NCBI RefSeq assembly: GCF_000368085.1
Contig: NZ_KB849239.1
Span: 2,394,170 to 2,458,169, forward strand
DNA from: Acinetobacter nosocomialis NIPH 2119
Lineage (GTDB): Bacteria; Pseudomonadota; Gammaproteobacteria; Pseudomonadales; Moraxellaceae
Direction: 5' to 3'
DNA: 64,000 nucleotides
In this document: positions 23,943-31,390 of the stretch, one piece after another
How positions within the stretch are numbered: position 1 is the first letter of the stretch
Layout of the letters: every line of letters begins with the position of its first letter
The notes under the pieces: model-generated
What the model was told of the DNA's origin: nothing
What the model saw: the letters and a program-made list of their open reading frames with translations, nothing else
Databases searched by the model: none
Translations under genes and position numbers: made by a program

Positions 23943-23971
23943 AGAGTAATCCTTTGATTACTCTTTTTTTT
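23943..23971 (+). terminator. Terminator after the gig-nit transcript
   Basis: AGAGTAAT and ATTACTCT form an eight-pair stem with a six-base loop followed by eight T. Confidence 0.9.
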
Positions 23972-24073
23972 GCGTTATCTGATTTTTATCAATAACTCAG
24001 AATTATGAGCATTTAAGAAATTAAACATAAAGCGATATACTAGAAAAGCACCCACTAGTTTTCTGAGGAATAT

Positions 24074-24511
24074 ATGGACCAAGACTGTCAAAACTTAAAG
24101 CTTGAGAATCAATTATGTTTCCTCATTTATTCAACAAATTTAGCTCTTAATCAACTTTATCGTAAACTTTTAACTCCATTAGGTATTACCTATCCTCAAT
24201 ATTTGGTGATGTTAGTTTTATGGGAAAAAGATGAGATTACTGTTTCAGAAATTGGCAGCAAGTTATTTTTAGAGTCCTCCACCTTAACACCAATTTTAAA
24301 AAAGCTAGAAGCACTGCAATTTGTTAATCGTACTCGTTCAAAAGAAGATGAACGACAAGTAATTATTACGTTAAGCGAAAACGGGAAAAAACTTAAAGAA
24401 CGGGCAGTGAATATTCCAGCTCATATATTGGAAGCAAGTTCTTGTGATATGACCACGTTACTCGGCCTAAAAGATCAACTGACACAGCTTCGTACAAATA
24501 TAGCTAAATAA
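24074..24511 (+). CDS. ohrR: MarR-family organic peroxide sensor OhrR
   Basis: 145 residues with a winged-helix fold. The peroxide-sensing Cys15 sits in the expected N-terminal context ENQLCFLIYS. The DNA-recognition region LTPILKKLEALQFVNRTRSKEDERQ is typical. OhrR represses ohr until its Cys is oxidised by an organic hydroperoxide. The gene precedes ohr by 87 bp in the same direction. Confidence 0.95.
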   Translation: MDQDCQNLKLENQLCFLIYSTNLALNQLYRKLLTPLGITYPQYLVMLVLWEKDEITVSEIGSKLFLESSTLTPILKKLEALQFVNRTRSKEDERQVIITLSENGKKLKERAVNIPAHILEASSCDMTTLLGLKDQLTQLRTNIAK

Positions 24512-24531
24512 TCACCACTTTTTTTACAAAA

Positions 24532-24543
24532 TTAACTTGTTAA
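24532..24543. promoter_or_regulatory. Inverted repeat, possible OhrR operator
   Basis: TTAAC and GTTAA arms flank a TT centre, 56 bp upstream of ohr and in its probable promoter region. It does not match the best-known OhrR box closely, so the assignment is tentative. Confidence 0.35.
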
Positions 24544-24598
24544 AATATTTAAGTCGTGTACGATATATTTGTATTCAATTTAATTTAGGAATAAAAAG

Positions 24599-25030
24599 AT
24601 GTCTTTAGAAAAAGTTGTGTATCGTGCAAAAGCTAAAGCAACTGGTGGCCGTGATGGTCGTGCAACTTCATCAGACGGTGTATTAGACGTACAACTTGGT
24701 GTGCCTAAAGAAATGGGTGGCGCTGGTGGTGCTGTAACCAACCCAGAACAATTATTTGCAGCTGGTTATTCAGCGTGCTTTTTAGGCGCTTTAAAATTTG
24801 TTGCTAACCGCGATAAATTCAACATTAGCAAAGATGCTTATGTTGAAGGTGAAGTTGGTATTGGTCCAATTCCTACAGGTTTTAGTATTGAAGTTACTTT
24901 AAATGTTTATTTAATTGGTATGGACCGCGAAGAAGCTGAAAAATTAGTTGCAGCAGCTCATATTGTTTGTCCATATTCAAATGCGACTCGTAACAATATT
25001 GATGTAACTTTTAATATTGTGACTGAATAA
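24599..25030 (+). CDS. ohr: Organic hydroperoxide resistance peroxiredoxin Ohr
   Basis: 143 residues of the OsmC/Ohr family. The two redox cysteines are in [12 protein letters not shown] (about residue 60) and [13 protein letters not shown] (about residue 124). Ohr reduces fatty-acid and other organic hydroperoxides using lipoylated-protein reductants. Strong ribosome binding sequence TTAGGA precedes it. Regulated by the adjacent OhrR. Confidence 0.97.
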   Translation: MSLEKVVYRAKAKATGGRDGRATSSDGVLDVQLGVPKEMGGAGGAVTNPEQLFAAGYSACFLGALKFVANRDKFNISKDAYVEGEVGIGPIPTGFSIEVTLNVYLIGMDREEAEKLVAAAHIVCPYSNATRNNIDVTFNIVTE

Positions 25031-25043
25031 TTATTCATATTGA

Positions 25044-25074
25044 AAAATGCCCGAATATTATCGGGCATTTTTTA
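25044..25074. terminator. Bidirectional terminator between ohr and gspE
   Basis: AAATGCCCGA and TCGGGCATTT form a ten-pair hairpin with A and T runs on both sides, serving both convergent genes. Confidence 0.9.
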
Positions 25075-25085
25075 TATCTTTCGTA

Positions 25086-26576
25086 TTATGCTTCACTTGC
25101 TTCATTAGTTACACGAAGTACTTCTTCAAGTGTAGTTTTGCCTGAGAGCACTTTACGCAAGCCATCATCTCGAATAGAACCAGAATACTGACGGGCATGA
25201 TTTTCTAATTCAAACTCTGCTGCATTACCATGAATGAGTCGGCGCATAGGTTCGTCAATAGGTACAATTTCATAAATCGCTGTACGGCCATTAAACCCTA
25301 AGTGGGAACATTGCTCACACCCTTGAGCTTCCGGTAACTTTAAAGTTGGCTCATGCGAAATATGCTGAAAAACCTGCTTTTCAAAAGTATCGGCTTCACG
25401 CCATGTCATACAATGTGGACATAAGGTACGAACCAAACGCTGAGCAACGACCCCAATTAAAGAACTTGAAAGTAAGAACGGTTCAATTCCCATATCTTTA
25501 AGACGAGTAACCGCACCAATAGCAGTATTGGTATGTAGTGTCGATAAAACCAAATGACCTGTTAATGATGCTTGTACTGCAATTTCAGCAGTTTCTAAAT
25601 CACGAATCTCACCAACCATTACAACATCTGGATCTTGACGTAACATTGCCTTTAAAGCACGAGCGAATGTCATATCCACTTTGGTATTAACTTGTGTTTG
25701 CCCTATGCCTTCAAGTTGATATTCGATTGGGTCTTCGGCAGTTAAGATATTGCGCGTATTATCATTTAAATCAGATAAAGCTGCATATAAGGTAGTGGTT
25801 TTTCCCGAACCCGTAGGACCTGTAACTAAAATAATTCCGTGTGGACGATGCACCAATTGAGTTAAACGCTCATAGTCATTTGCCATTAAACCCAAGTGAG
25901 TCATATTAAGGCGACCCGCTTGTTTATCAAGCAAACGCATAACAACTCGCTCGCCATGAGACGAAGGCAAAGTAGATACACGCACATCAACTTCACGTCC
26001 AGCAAGTCGTAAAGAAATACGTCCATCTTGCGGCACACGCTTTTCGGCAATATCTAGTTTCGCCATAACTTTAATACGTGAAACAAGTAACGGTGCCAAC
26101 TCACGGCGCGGCTGTACAATTTCACGTAATTGACCATCTACCCGCAAACGAACGGATAATTTTTTTTCAAAAGCTTCAATATGGATATCAGAAGCACCAA
26201 CTCGAATCGCCTCTGATAGAAGTGCATTGATCAGACGGACAATAGGCGCGTCATCTTCTTGGTCCATTAAGTCTTCTGTTTCAGGAACCTGATCGGCCAA
26301 ACTCAATAAATCTGGATGATCTTCTAGACCTGCTGCAACTTGTTGCGACTCCCCTGTGTCACCAGCATAACTCGTACTTAATAAGCTATTAAACTCTTGT
26401 TCAGTACATAGCTGATAATATGCAGGCTTCCCCAAAATTCGTCTTGCTTCCTGCAATGCAATTTTTTCTGTATTTTGACGTCTAACAATAAAAACTTGAT
26501 CACCGTCATAACGAAATAAAACACCATGACGCTTGGCAAAACTATATGGAACTTGTATTTGTTTCAATATTTGCAT
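25086..26576 (-). CDS. gspE: Type II secretion system ATPase GspE
   Basis: 496 residues from the ATG at 26576; a GTG one codon earlier is possible. The N1/N2 domain is followed by the ATPase domain with Walker A GPTGSGKTTTLYAA, the Asp box and Walker B DPDVVMVGEIRD, and the His box TGHLVLSTLHTN. The tetracysteine zinc motif (CPHC, then CEQC) is present near the C-terminus. It powers pseudopilus assembly at the inner membrane. The CMsh-type zinc loop also occurs in PilB, but overall motifs and length fit GspE. No other gsp genes lie nearby; Acinetobacter T2SS genes are known to be scattered. Confidence 0.9.
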   Translation of the reverse strand: MQILKQIQVPYSFAKRHGVLFRYDGDQVFIVRRQNTEKIALQEARRILGKPAYYQLCTEQEFNSLLSTSYAGDTGESQQVAAGLEDHPDLLSLADQVPETEDLMDQEDDAPIVRLINALLSEAIRVGASDIHIEAFEKKLSVRLRVDGQLREIVQPRRELAPLLVSRIKVMAKLDIAEKRVPQDGRISLRLAGREVDVRVSTLPSSHGERVVMRLLDKQAGRLNMTHLGLMANDYERLTQLVHRPHGIILVTGPTGSGKTTTLYAALSDLNDNTRNILTAEDPIEYQLEGIGQTQVNTKVDMTFARALKAMLRQDPDVVMVGEIRDLETAEIAVQASLTGHLVLSTLHTNTAIGAVTRLKDMGIEPFLLSSSLIGVVAQRLVRTLCPHCMTWREADTFEKQVFQHISHEPTLKLPEAQGCEQCSHLGFNGRTAIYEIVPIDEPMRRLIHGNAAEFELENHARQYSGSIRDDGLRKVLSGKTTLEEVLRVTNEASEA

Positions 26577-26672
26577 CACAATTTATAATGATGAGTAAGA
26601 TGATTTTGAGTGTACTCTAAGCAGATTACAGCGTGAAGTCTGTTTAACAACTCGGTAGAGGAATTTTACGTC

Positions 26673-27494
26673 TTGTTTGAAAATAATGAATATCAGCCTC
26701 GCCCCCAGAATTCTTTAAAATGGTGGGGTGAACAGCACTTTGAAATTAACCAGTCGAAAGCATGGCAATTCGGTTCAATGCTCTTTCGTTTAACGCGGGG
26801 CATAAAAGAATGGCGTATCGAATATTATCGTCCCACTCTCCAAGATGATAATGAACAAGATTGGCACATGATCTCGGATGCAAATTTTGGTTTCCCCCAT
26901 ACTGTTCAAGTCGAACGTTACATGTTTAGAAAAACTAATCCGAAGTTTCTACTCATGCCACGTTTGGCGGACCGATCTGTTGTGATTAAACCTGTTGATC
27001 CAATTTATATTCCAGCAGGTCAGCGAGGGACTCTTTATATTAGTACTCCTTTATGGATTGCAGGTTTAGTTGAAAGTCAGCATGAACCTTTATTTGAGAT
27101 TCCTGTAATTCAGCCTAAAGATACATGGTTTGGACCCAATGCACAGCAAGGTGAAATTTGCTATGCCACCTCTGTTGATGGACGTACCGATTTAAATCTA
27201 TTAACACCACGTGCTTTTAGAGCAGTTACGCCGATTGATTTTCACAATACCAGTAATCATCAATTACGCTTTGATCGTATGAATGTTCCGGTTACCGCCC
27301 TACCGCTATTTTATAGTGAAAGTACGGGACGCTTATGGACCTCACAGATTAAAGTTTATTATGAAGGGTCTGACCGCCCTGCCCGCATTCGTATTGAAAA
27401 CCGTACACCGCCTCTTGCAGGTGAAGTGACTTACGTACATCCCCCACGTTCACCTGGCGGTGCACTATTTAATATGTTTGATTCATTTTTCTAA
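26673..27494 (+). CDS. DUF432-family protein
   Basis: 273 residues with a likely TTG start at 26673 preceded by AGAGGA ten bases upstream; no in-frame ATG fits. No signal peptide or membrane segment is seen. Motifs such as WRIEYYRP, GQRGTLYISTPLWI and the C-terminal DRPARIRIENRTPPL are characteristic of a conserved protein I recognise as DUF432, which commonly sits next to a mechanosensitive channel gene. Here mscS follows by nine bases, so a role in channel function or regulation is inferred. Confidence 0.82.
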   Translation: MFENNEYQPRPQNSLKWWGEQHFEINQSKAWQFGSMLFRLTRGIKEWRIEYYRPTLQDDNEQDWHMISDANFGFPHTVQVERYMFRKTNPKFLLMPRLADRSVVIKPVDPIYIPAGQRGTLYISTPLWIAGLVESQHEPLFEIPVIQPKDTWFGPNAQQGEICYATSVDGRTDLNLLTPRAFRAVTPIDFHNTSNHQLRFDRMNVPVTALPLFYSESTGRLWTSQIKVYYEGSDRPARIRIENRTPPLAGEVTYVHPPRSPGGALFNMFDSFF

Positions 27495-27503
27495 GGGGGT
27501 TTT

Positions 27504-28421
27504 ATGGCTGATTCAAATATTCCTAGAGATATCGCTGATAGCCTCAAAAGTATATTCACCAATATTAATACCGAACGTATCAGTGAAATTTTAGTCGGTG
27601 TTGTGCTTTGTTTTATTGGTTTTGTCCTTGCCCGTATTATTTCAAATACATTTATTAGAACCGTTGGCTCACGTTTTAATGCTCATCAGCGTCTGGTATG
27701 GCGCCGCGGTATTTTCTATTTTATTTTCTTACTCTTCATTATGACGAGTTTAAAAGAAGCCGGGTTCAAACTTAGTGTATTCCTAGGGGCAGCGGGGATC
27801 TTAACAGTAGCGCTCGGTTTTGCTTCGCAAACCTCTGCCAGTAACTTGATTAGTGGTTTATTTTTGATTGGTGAAGGTTCATTTGAAGTCGGTGATACCA
27901 TTCAAATTACCCTCATTCGTGGCAATACCATCGAAGGTGAAGTCATCTCAATTGATTTGCTTTCAGTAAAATTACTTACACTCGACAACGTCTATATTCG
28001 TTTACCGAATGAACAACTTATTCGTGCCCCTGTACACAACTTATCTAAATACCCGATACGCCGTATTCCAATTACACTCGCCATTAATTTTCATGAAGAC
28101 ATTATTAAAGTCCGTGAGGTTCTACTTAACGTCGCAGCAAATTACCCACTCGTGTTAGATGACCCAAAACCTGCGGTTACAGTAACTGCATTTAGGGAAT
28201 CATCGATTGAGCTTTTATTTGCAATGTGGTGCCGCCAAGAAAATTCTTTAAAAGTTCGAGATGAAATGCAAGAACGTATTCGAAATGGCTTTTTAGATAA
28301 CCAAATTGAAATTCCTGTTCCTAAAATGGGATTAATTGATCGTCCATCTACTGTTTTTGCTGAAGATGATATCGATCAATATAGCAACCAGAAAGAGTTA
28401 AAACGAGAGCCTAAAGCTTAG
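27504..28421 (+). CDS. Small-conductance mechanosensitive channel (MscS family)
   Basis: 305 residues: three transmembrane helices in about the first 125 residues, with the pore helix and its conserved small residues in AAGILTVALGFASQTSASNLISG. A beta domain and alpha/beta cytoplasmic vestibule follow. Such channels release solutes after hypo-osmotic shock. The gene follows the DUF432 gene closely and its stop overlaps that of the convergent DUF2339 gene. Confidence 0.9.
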   Translation: MADSNIPRDIADSLKSIFTNINTERISEILVGVVLCFIGFVLARIISNTFIRTVGSRFNAHQRLVWRRGIFYFIFLLFIMTSLKEAGFKLSVFLGAAGILTVALGFASQTSASNLISGLFLIGEGSFEVGDTIQITLIRGNTIEGEVISIDLLSVKLLTLDNVYIRLPNEQLIRAPVHNLSKYPIRRIPITLAINFHEDIIKVREVLLNVAANYPLVLDDPKPAVTVTAFRESSIELLFAMWCRQENSLKVRDEMQERIRNGFLDNQIEIPVPKMGLIDRPSTVFAEDDIDQYSNQKELKREPKA

Positions 28422-28425
28422 GCTC
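28407..28425. terminator. Inverted repeat holding both convergent stop codons
   Basis: GAGCCTAA and TTAGGCTC form eight perfect pairs around a three-base AGC loop (extendable by one A-T pair). The mscS TAG and the DUF2339 TAG on the other strand both lie inside it. No strong T tract follows, so termination strength is uncertain. Confidence 0.55.
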
Positions 28426-31236
28426 TTGATTCTTCTGCACAGAGGATGATGGTGGTAATGGTGCAAGATAAGCAATAATCAACATTACCCCACCTGCTCC
28501 AATAAATGAAATAACTCGAGTTAATGTTGCACTTTGCGATAGATCAAGCAAAATCAGCTTTAATACAACAATCCCTAAAAGTGCAGCACCTACAAACCAG
28601 AGTTGACGAATCATTTTCCGACTTGAGTATGTGGTCAATACAAATGCCAAAATAACCCAAAGTAGTGTCAGGCTTAATTGGACTATTCCATTTGTCCAAA
28701 TTGCCACGCTCCATAGCGGTGTTGCCCAGTAATGGTGCAAGCCCCGAACGACTACACTACTAAATACCAGTAAGCCCACTAAAATTGTTGTAATTTTAAA
28801 AGTCCACTCCAGTGACTTATCTTGATCAAAATCATGTTGATAAATAATAAAAAGTAAACCTGCAAATATCGCAATTGAAAGAAAGTCCGTTAAGTTAATT
28901 AAAGGAATAAAATAAAGGTACTCAGCAGAATGACCATCAAGACTCACCACAAGCAACCACAGTAAGCTTAAACACCACACCGGAATTTGATGCAACAGTG
29001 TCGTTTTATGAGCTTTATATGTCCAAAGTGAATAAACCACAGGAACAAAAGCCAAAGCCACAATTGGCATTTTTGGAAAAATAGCCACGCCAACTATTGC
29101 TAACGCTAACCAGCTTAAACCAGCCCAGACTTTTAAGTATCCAGACTCACGCGTCTGTGGTTGAGCCATAATAAATAAGCCGCTAAGAATAATTGTAGTG
29201 ACTAGGAAAGTAGTTTGCTGTAATAGATCGGTCCATTTAAACAGAATGAATACTTGACTGGTAAAGGCTTCTCCCAAAACTAACAACAGTAACAGGCTAA
29301 TTAAAATTAACTGCAAACTCTGCCATTGCACACGTAATTTATAATGTACGACTGCGCTAAATATTGCGATTAGGGCTACGGCGAAGATCAAATACGGACT
29401 TAAACCATGATGATGCCATGCCATTATTTCTATACCAGCTACAGCGCCCGCATACATGCCTAAGCATAAGAAAATACCGCTAAACATACTTGCGCTAAAA
29501 TAGCGTTGCTCTTTACTGTTGTATTGCAATAAATAAAAAGCAGAAATGAATTGAGCAATTGCATAAATACTAGTGCTTAGCGTTGGGAATTCTTCATTTG
29601 CCCAAACCTGATAAAACAGTGCAAGTGAGCTGAGTAAAACTAAAACTACGCCAATATATCGGCTTAAACGATAGCGTTCAGTGACGCCCCACACAATTAA
29701 AGCCGTACCTTGTGCAACCCAGCCAATAGCAGTCCAGTGCGCCCCTTTTGCGAGTGGAAAAATTAAGGCAAAAAAAGCAACCGCGAGTATAAAAAAACTT
29801 TTTGCAAGAACTGAAAGTTGGGGATGGGATTTTTTAATCCAATAAGTTAATACCGCATAAGTACACGCTAATACAGCAGCACCAATTGTTAAAGCTTGGG
29901 TCGACTCATGAACTAAATAAGCATGAAGTGTAAAGCCTAATACAGGAACACTAAAAATAAGGCCAACATCTAAGAGTGGAGGTACACGAATCCCCTCTTG
30001 TTTTTCATGTGCTGAAACCCGAGATATATTTTGGCTATAACGAACACTTAACCAAATAAACAAGGCAATATGACACCATAAAATCCAGTCTAATGTGCCA
30101 AATTTTGCTGGCTCGGCATAAAATGCGATTGCACTACCACCAATAAACATTGTGGCAAAGAAAGCAATTTGATTTAAAACTTTCCATGGCTGAATAAAGT
30201 TAACGGCAGCGACCGCAAGATTAATGACAAAATAGTAACTAAATAGAAAAATCACATCAGGACGATATTGCGGAATCACTAAAGGAGCCGCATAAGCCAT
30301 ACCGAGTGCCAGTATTGCTAAATAAATGGCTTGTTGTTTTAAGCTCAGGAATACCGTAATTGATAATAAAATAGCAAATAAAATACTCGCTGTAGTTAGA
30401 CTTGCGATTACACCGAAATGATGCGAGAACACAAGCGTTAGAAAGACAATCGCTAACCCGACACCTTGCAACGCCACAGCAAATAACTGGTTTTTCTTTT
30501 GCAAGGTATATCCAAATGCTGTTAATACACCTCCTGCAATGGCAATAAAACCAAGTTTCACACCTAAGCTCAACTGCCAATGCTCACTGGCAAAACGCAG
30601 TAAAAGCACCACCCCAACCATAAGCACAGCAACAGCAACCCTTAAAATTGGATTACCATGAATCATCCAATCGACTGCTGGTTGCCACCATGCAGTGGTC
30701 TGTGTACGAACTATTTGTTCTTCTTGATTTAATGCTATTGTTTCAGGTAAAGCTGGCTCGGTAATATTGTTTGGATCAACTTGCTCTAATACAGGTGTGA
30801 TCGCTTCTGTATGTATAGATTCATTTACATTTACTGTTTGCTTGGCTGTCTCGAGGAACAATAGACGAGTATGAAATGTACTAATAGTTTGAATCAAACA
30901 TAACAATAAAACCAGTAATGCCCCACCAGCAATCCACATCCAATGATTGATATAAGCAACTAATGCAACTAAAGCAACTAAAGCAACTAAAGCAACCGCA
31001 TAAATGACTGTGCGTTGTATGTGAATAGAATAAAGTGGGGTTCTCTGCCGAGAAAACTGTTGTTCTAAATGAGTTAAACGTTGATGTAGATTTGATAACG
31101 ACTGAACTAGTATGACAGTAAGAGCAATAGATAAAGCAACAACGGCACTCTGAAATTTAAAACCAATTGAAATGGCTAAAAACAAAGTCAAAGCGATCAA
31201 AACAACAATCATTCCCTGTTTGTCTTTTTTATACAT
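28411..31236 (-). CDS. Large DUF2339 polytopic membrane protein
   Basis: 941 residues. A short coiled segment near residues 45-62 (LHQRLTHLEQQFSRQ) is followed by a Glu/Thr/Pro-rich stretch and then by about twenty-five hydrophobic segments covering most of the length. This is the architecture of DUF2339 proteins, whose role is unknown. A small tandem repeat encodes ALVALVALVALV in the N-terminal membrane segment near residue 80. It is transcribed toward mscS with an 11-bp overlap. Confidence 0.85.
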   Translation of the reverse strand: MYKKDKQGMIVVLIALTLFLAISIGFKFQSAVVALSIALTVILVQSLSNLHQRLTHLEQQFSRQRTPLYSIHIQRTVIYAVALVALVALVALVAYINHWMWIAGGALLVLLLCLIQTISTFHTRLLFLETAKQTVNVNESIHTEAITPVLEQVDPNNITEPALPETIALNQEEQIVRTQTTAWWQPAVDWMIHGNPILRVAVAVLMVGVVLLLRFASEHWQLSLGVKLGFIAIAGGVLTAFGYTLQKKNQLFAVALQGVGLAIVFLTLVFSHHFGVIASLTTASILFAILLSITVFLSLKQQAIYLAILALGMAYAAPLVIPQYRPDVIFLFSYYFVINLAVAAVNFIQPWKVLNQIAFFATMFIGGSAIAFYAEPAKFGTLDWILWCHIALFIWLSVRYSQNISRVSAHEKQEGIRVPPLLDVGLIFSVPVLGFTLHAYLVHESTQALTIGAAVLACTYAVLTYWIKKSHPQLSVLAKSFFILAVAFFALIFPLAKGAHWTAIGWVAQGTALIVWGVTERYRLSRYIGVVLVLLSSLALFYQVWANEEFPTLSTSIYAIAQFISAFYLLQYNSKEQRYFSASMFSGIFLCLGMYAGAVAGIEIMAWHHHGLSPYLIFAVALIAIFSAVVHYKLRVQWQSLQLILISLLLLLVLGEAFTSQVFILFKWTDLLQQTTFLVTTIILSGLFIMAQPQTRESGYLKVWAGLSWLALAIVGVAIFPKMPIVALAFVPVVYSLWTYKAHKTTLLHQIPVWCLSLLWLLVVSLDGHSAEYLYFIPLINLTDFLSIAIFAGLLFIIYQHDFDQDKSLEWTFKITTILVGLLVFSSVVVRGLHHYWATPLWSVAIWTNGIVQLSLTLLWVILAFVLTTYSSRKMIRQLWFVGAALLGIVVLKLILLDLSQSATLTRVISFIGAGGVMLIIAYLAPLPPSSSVQKNQEPKL
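30955..30996. repeat. 9-bp tandem repeat encoding Ala-Leu-Val
   Basis: About four copies of a unit like AAAGCAACT, the outer ones slightly diverged, encode consecutive ALV triplets within a transmembrane helix of the DUF2339 protein. Copy-number change would alter helix length in frame. Confidence 0.8.
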
Positions 31237-31390
31237 GGGCTTAGCAATATGACACCTTCATTACTTATCATCTTACTTCAAGCCAATACAAGCGTATATT
31301 TATACATACAAAATACTGCAAAAATCATAAACCTGCATTCATAGCCGTTTTCACGTAAAATACCCCTAATTCAAATTAAGGAATTGTTCA

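Noticed and set aside
24538..24565. Definite ohr promoter and OhrR box
   Set aside because: TTGTTA and TACGAT have only a 15-bp spacer and the inverted repeat does not match the known OhrR box well, so only a tentative operator is listed.
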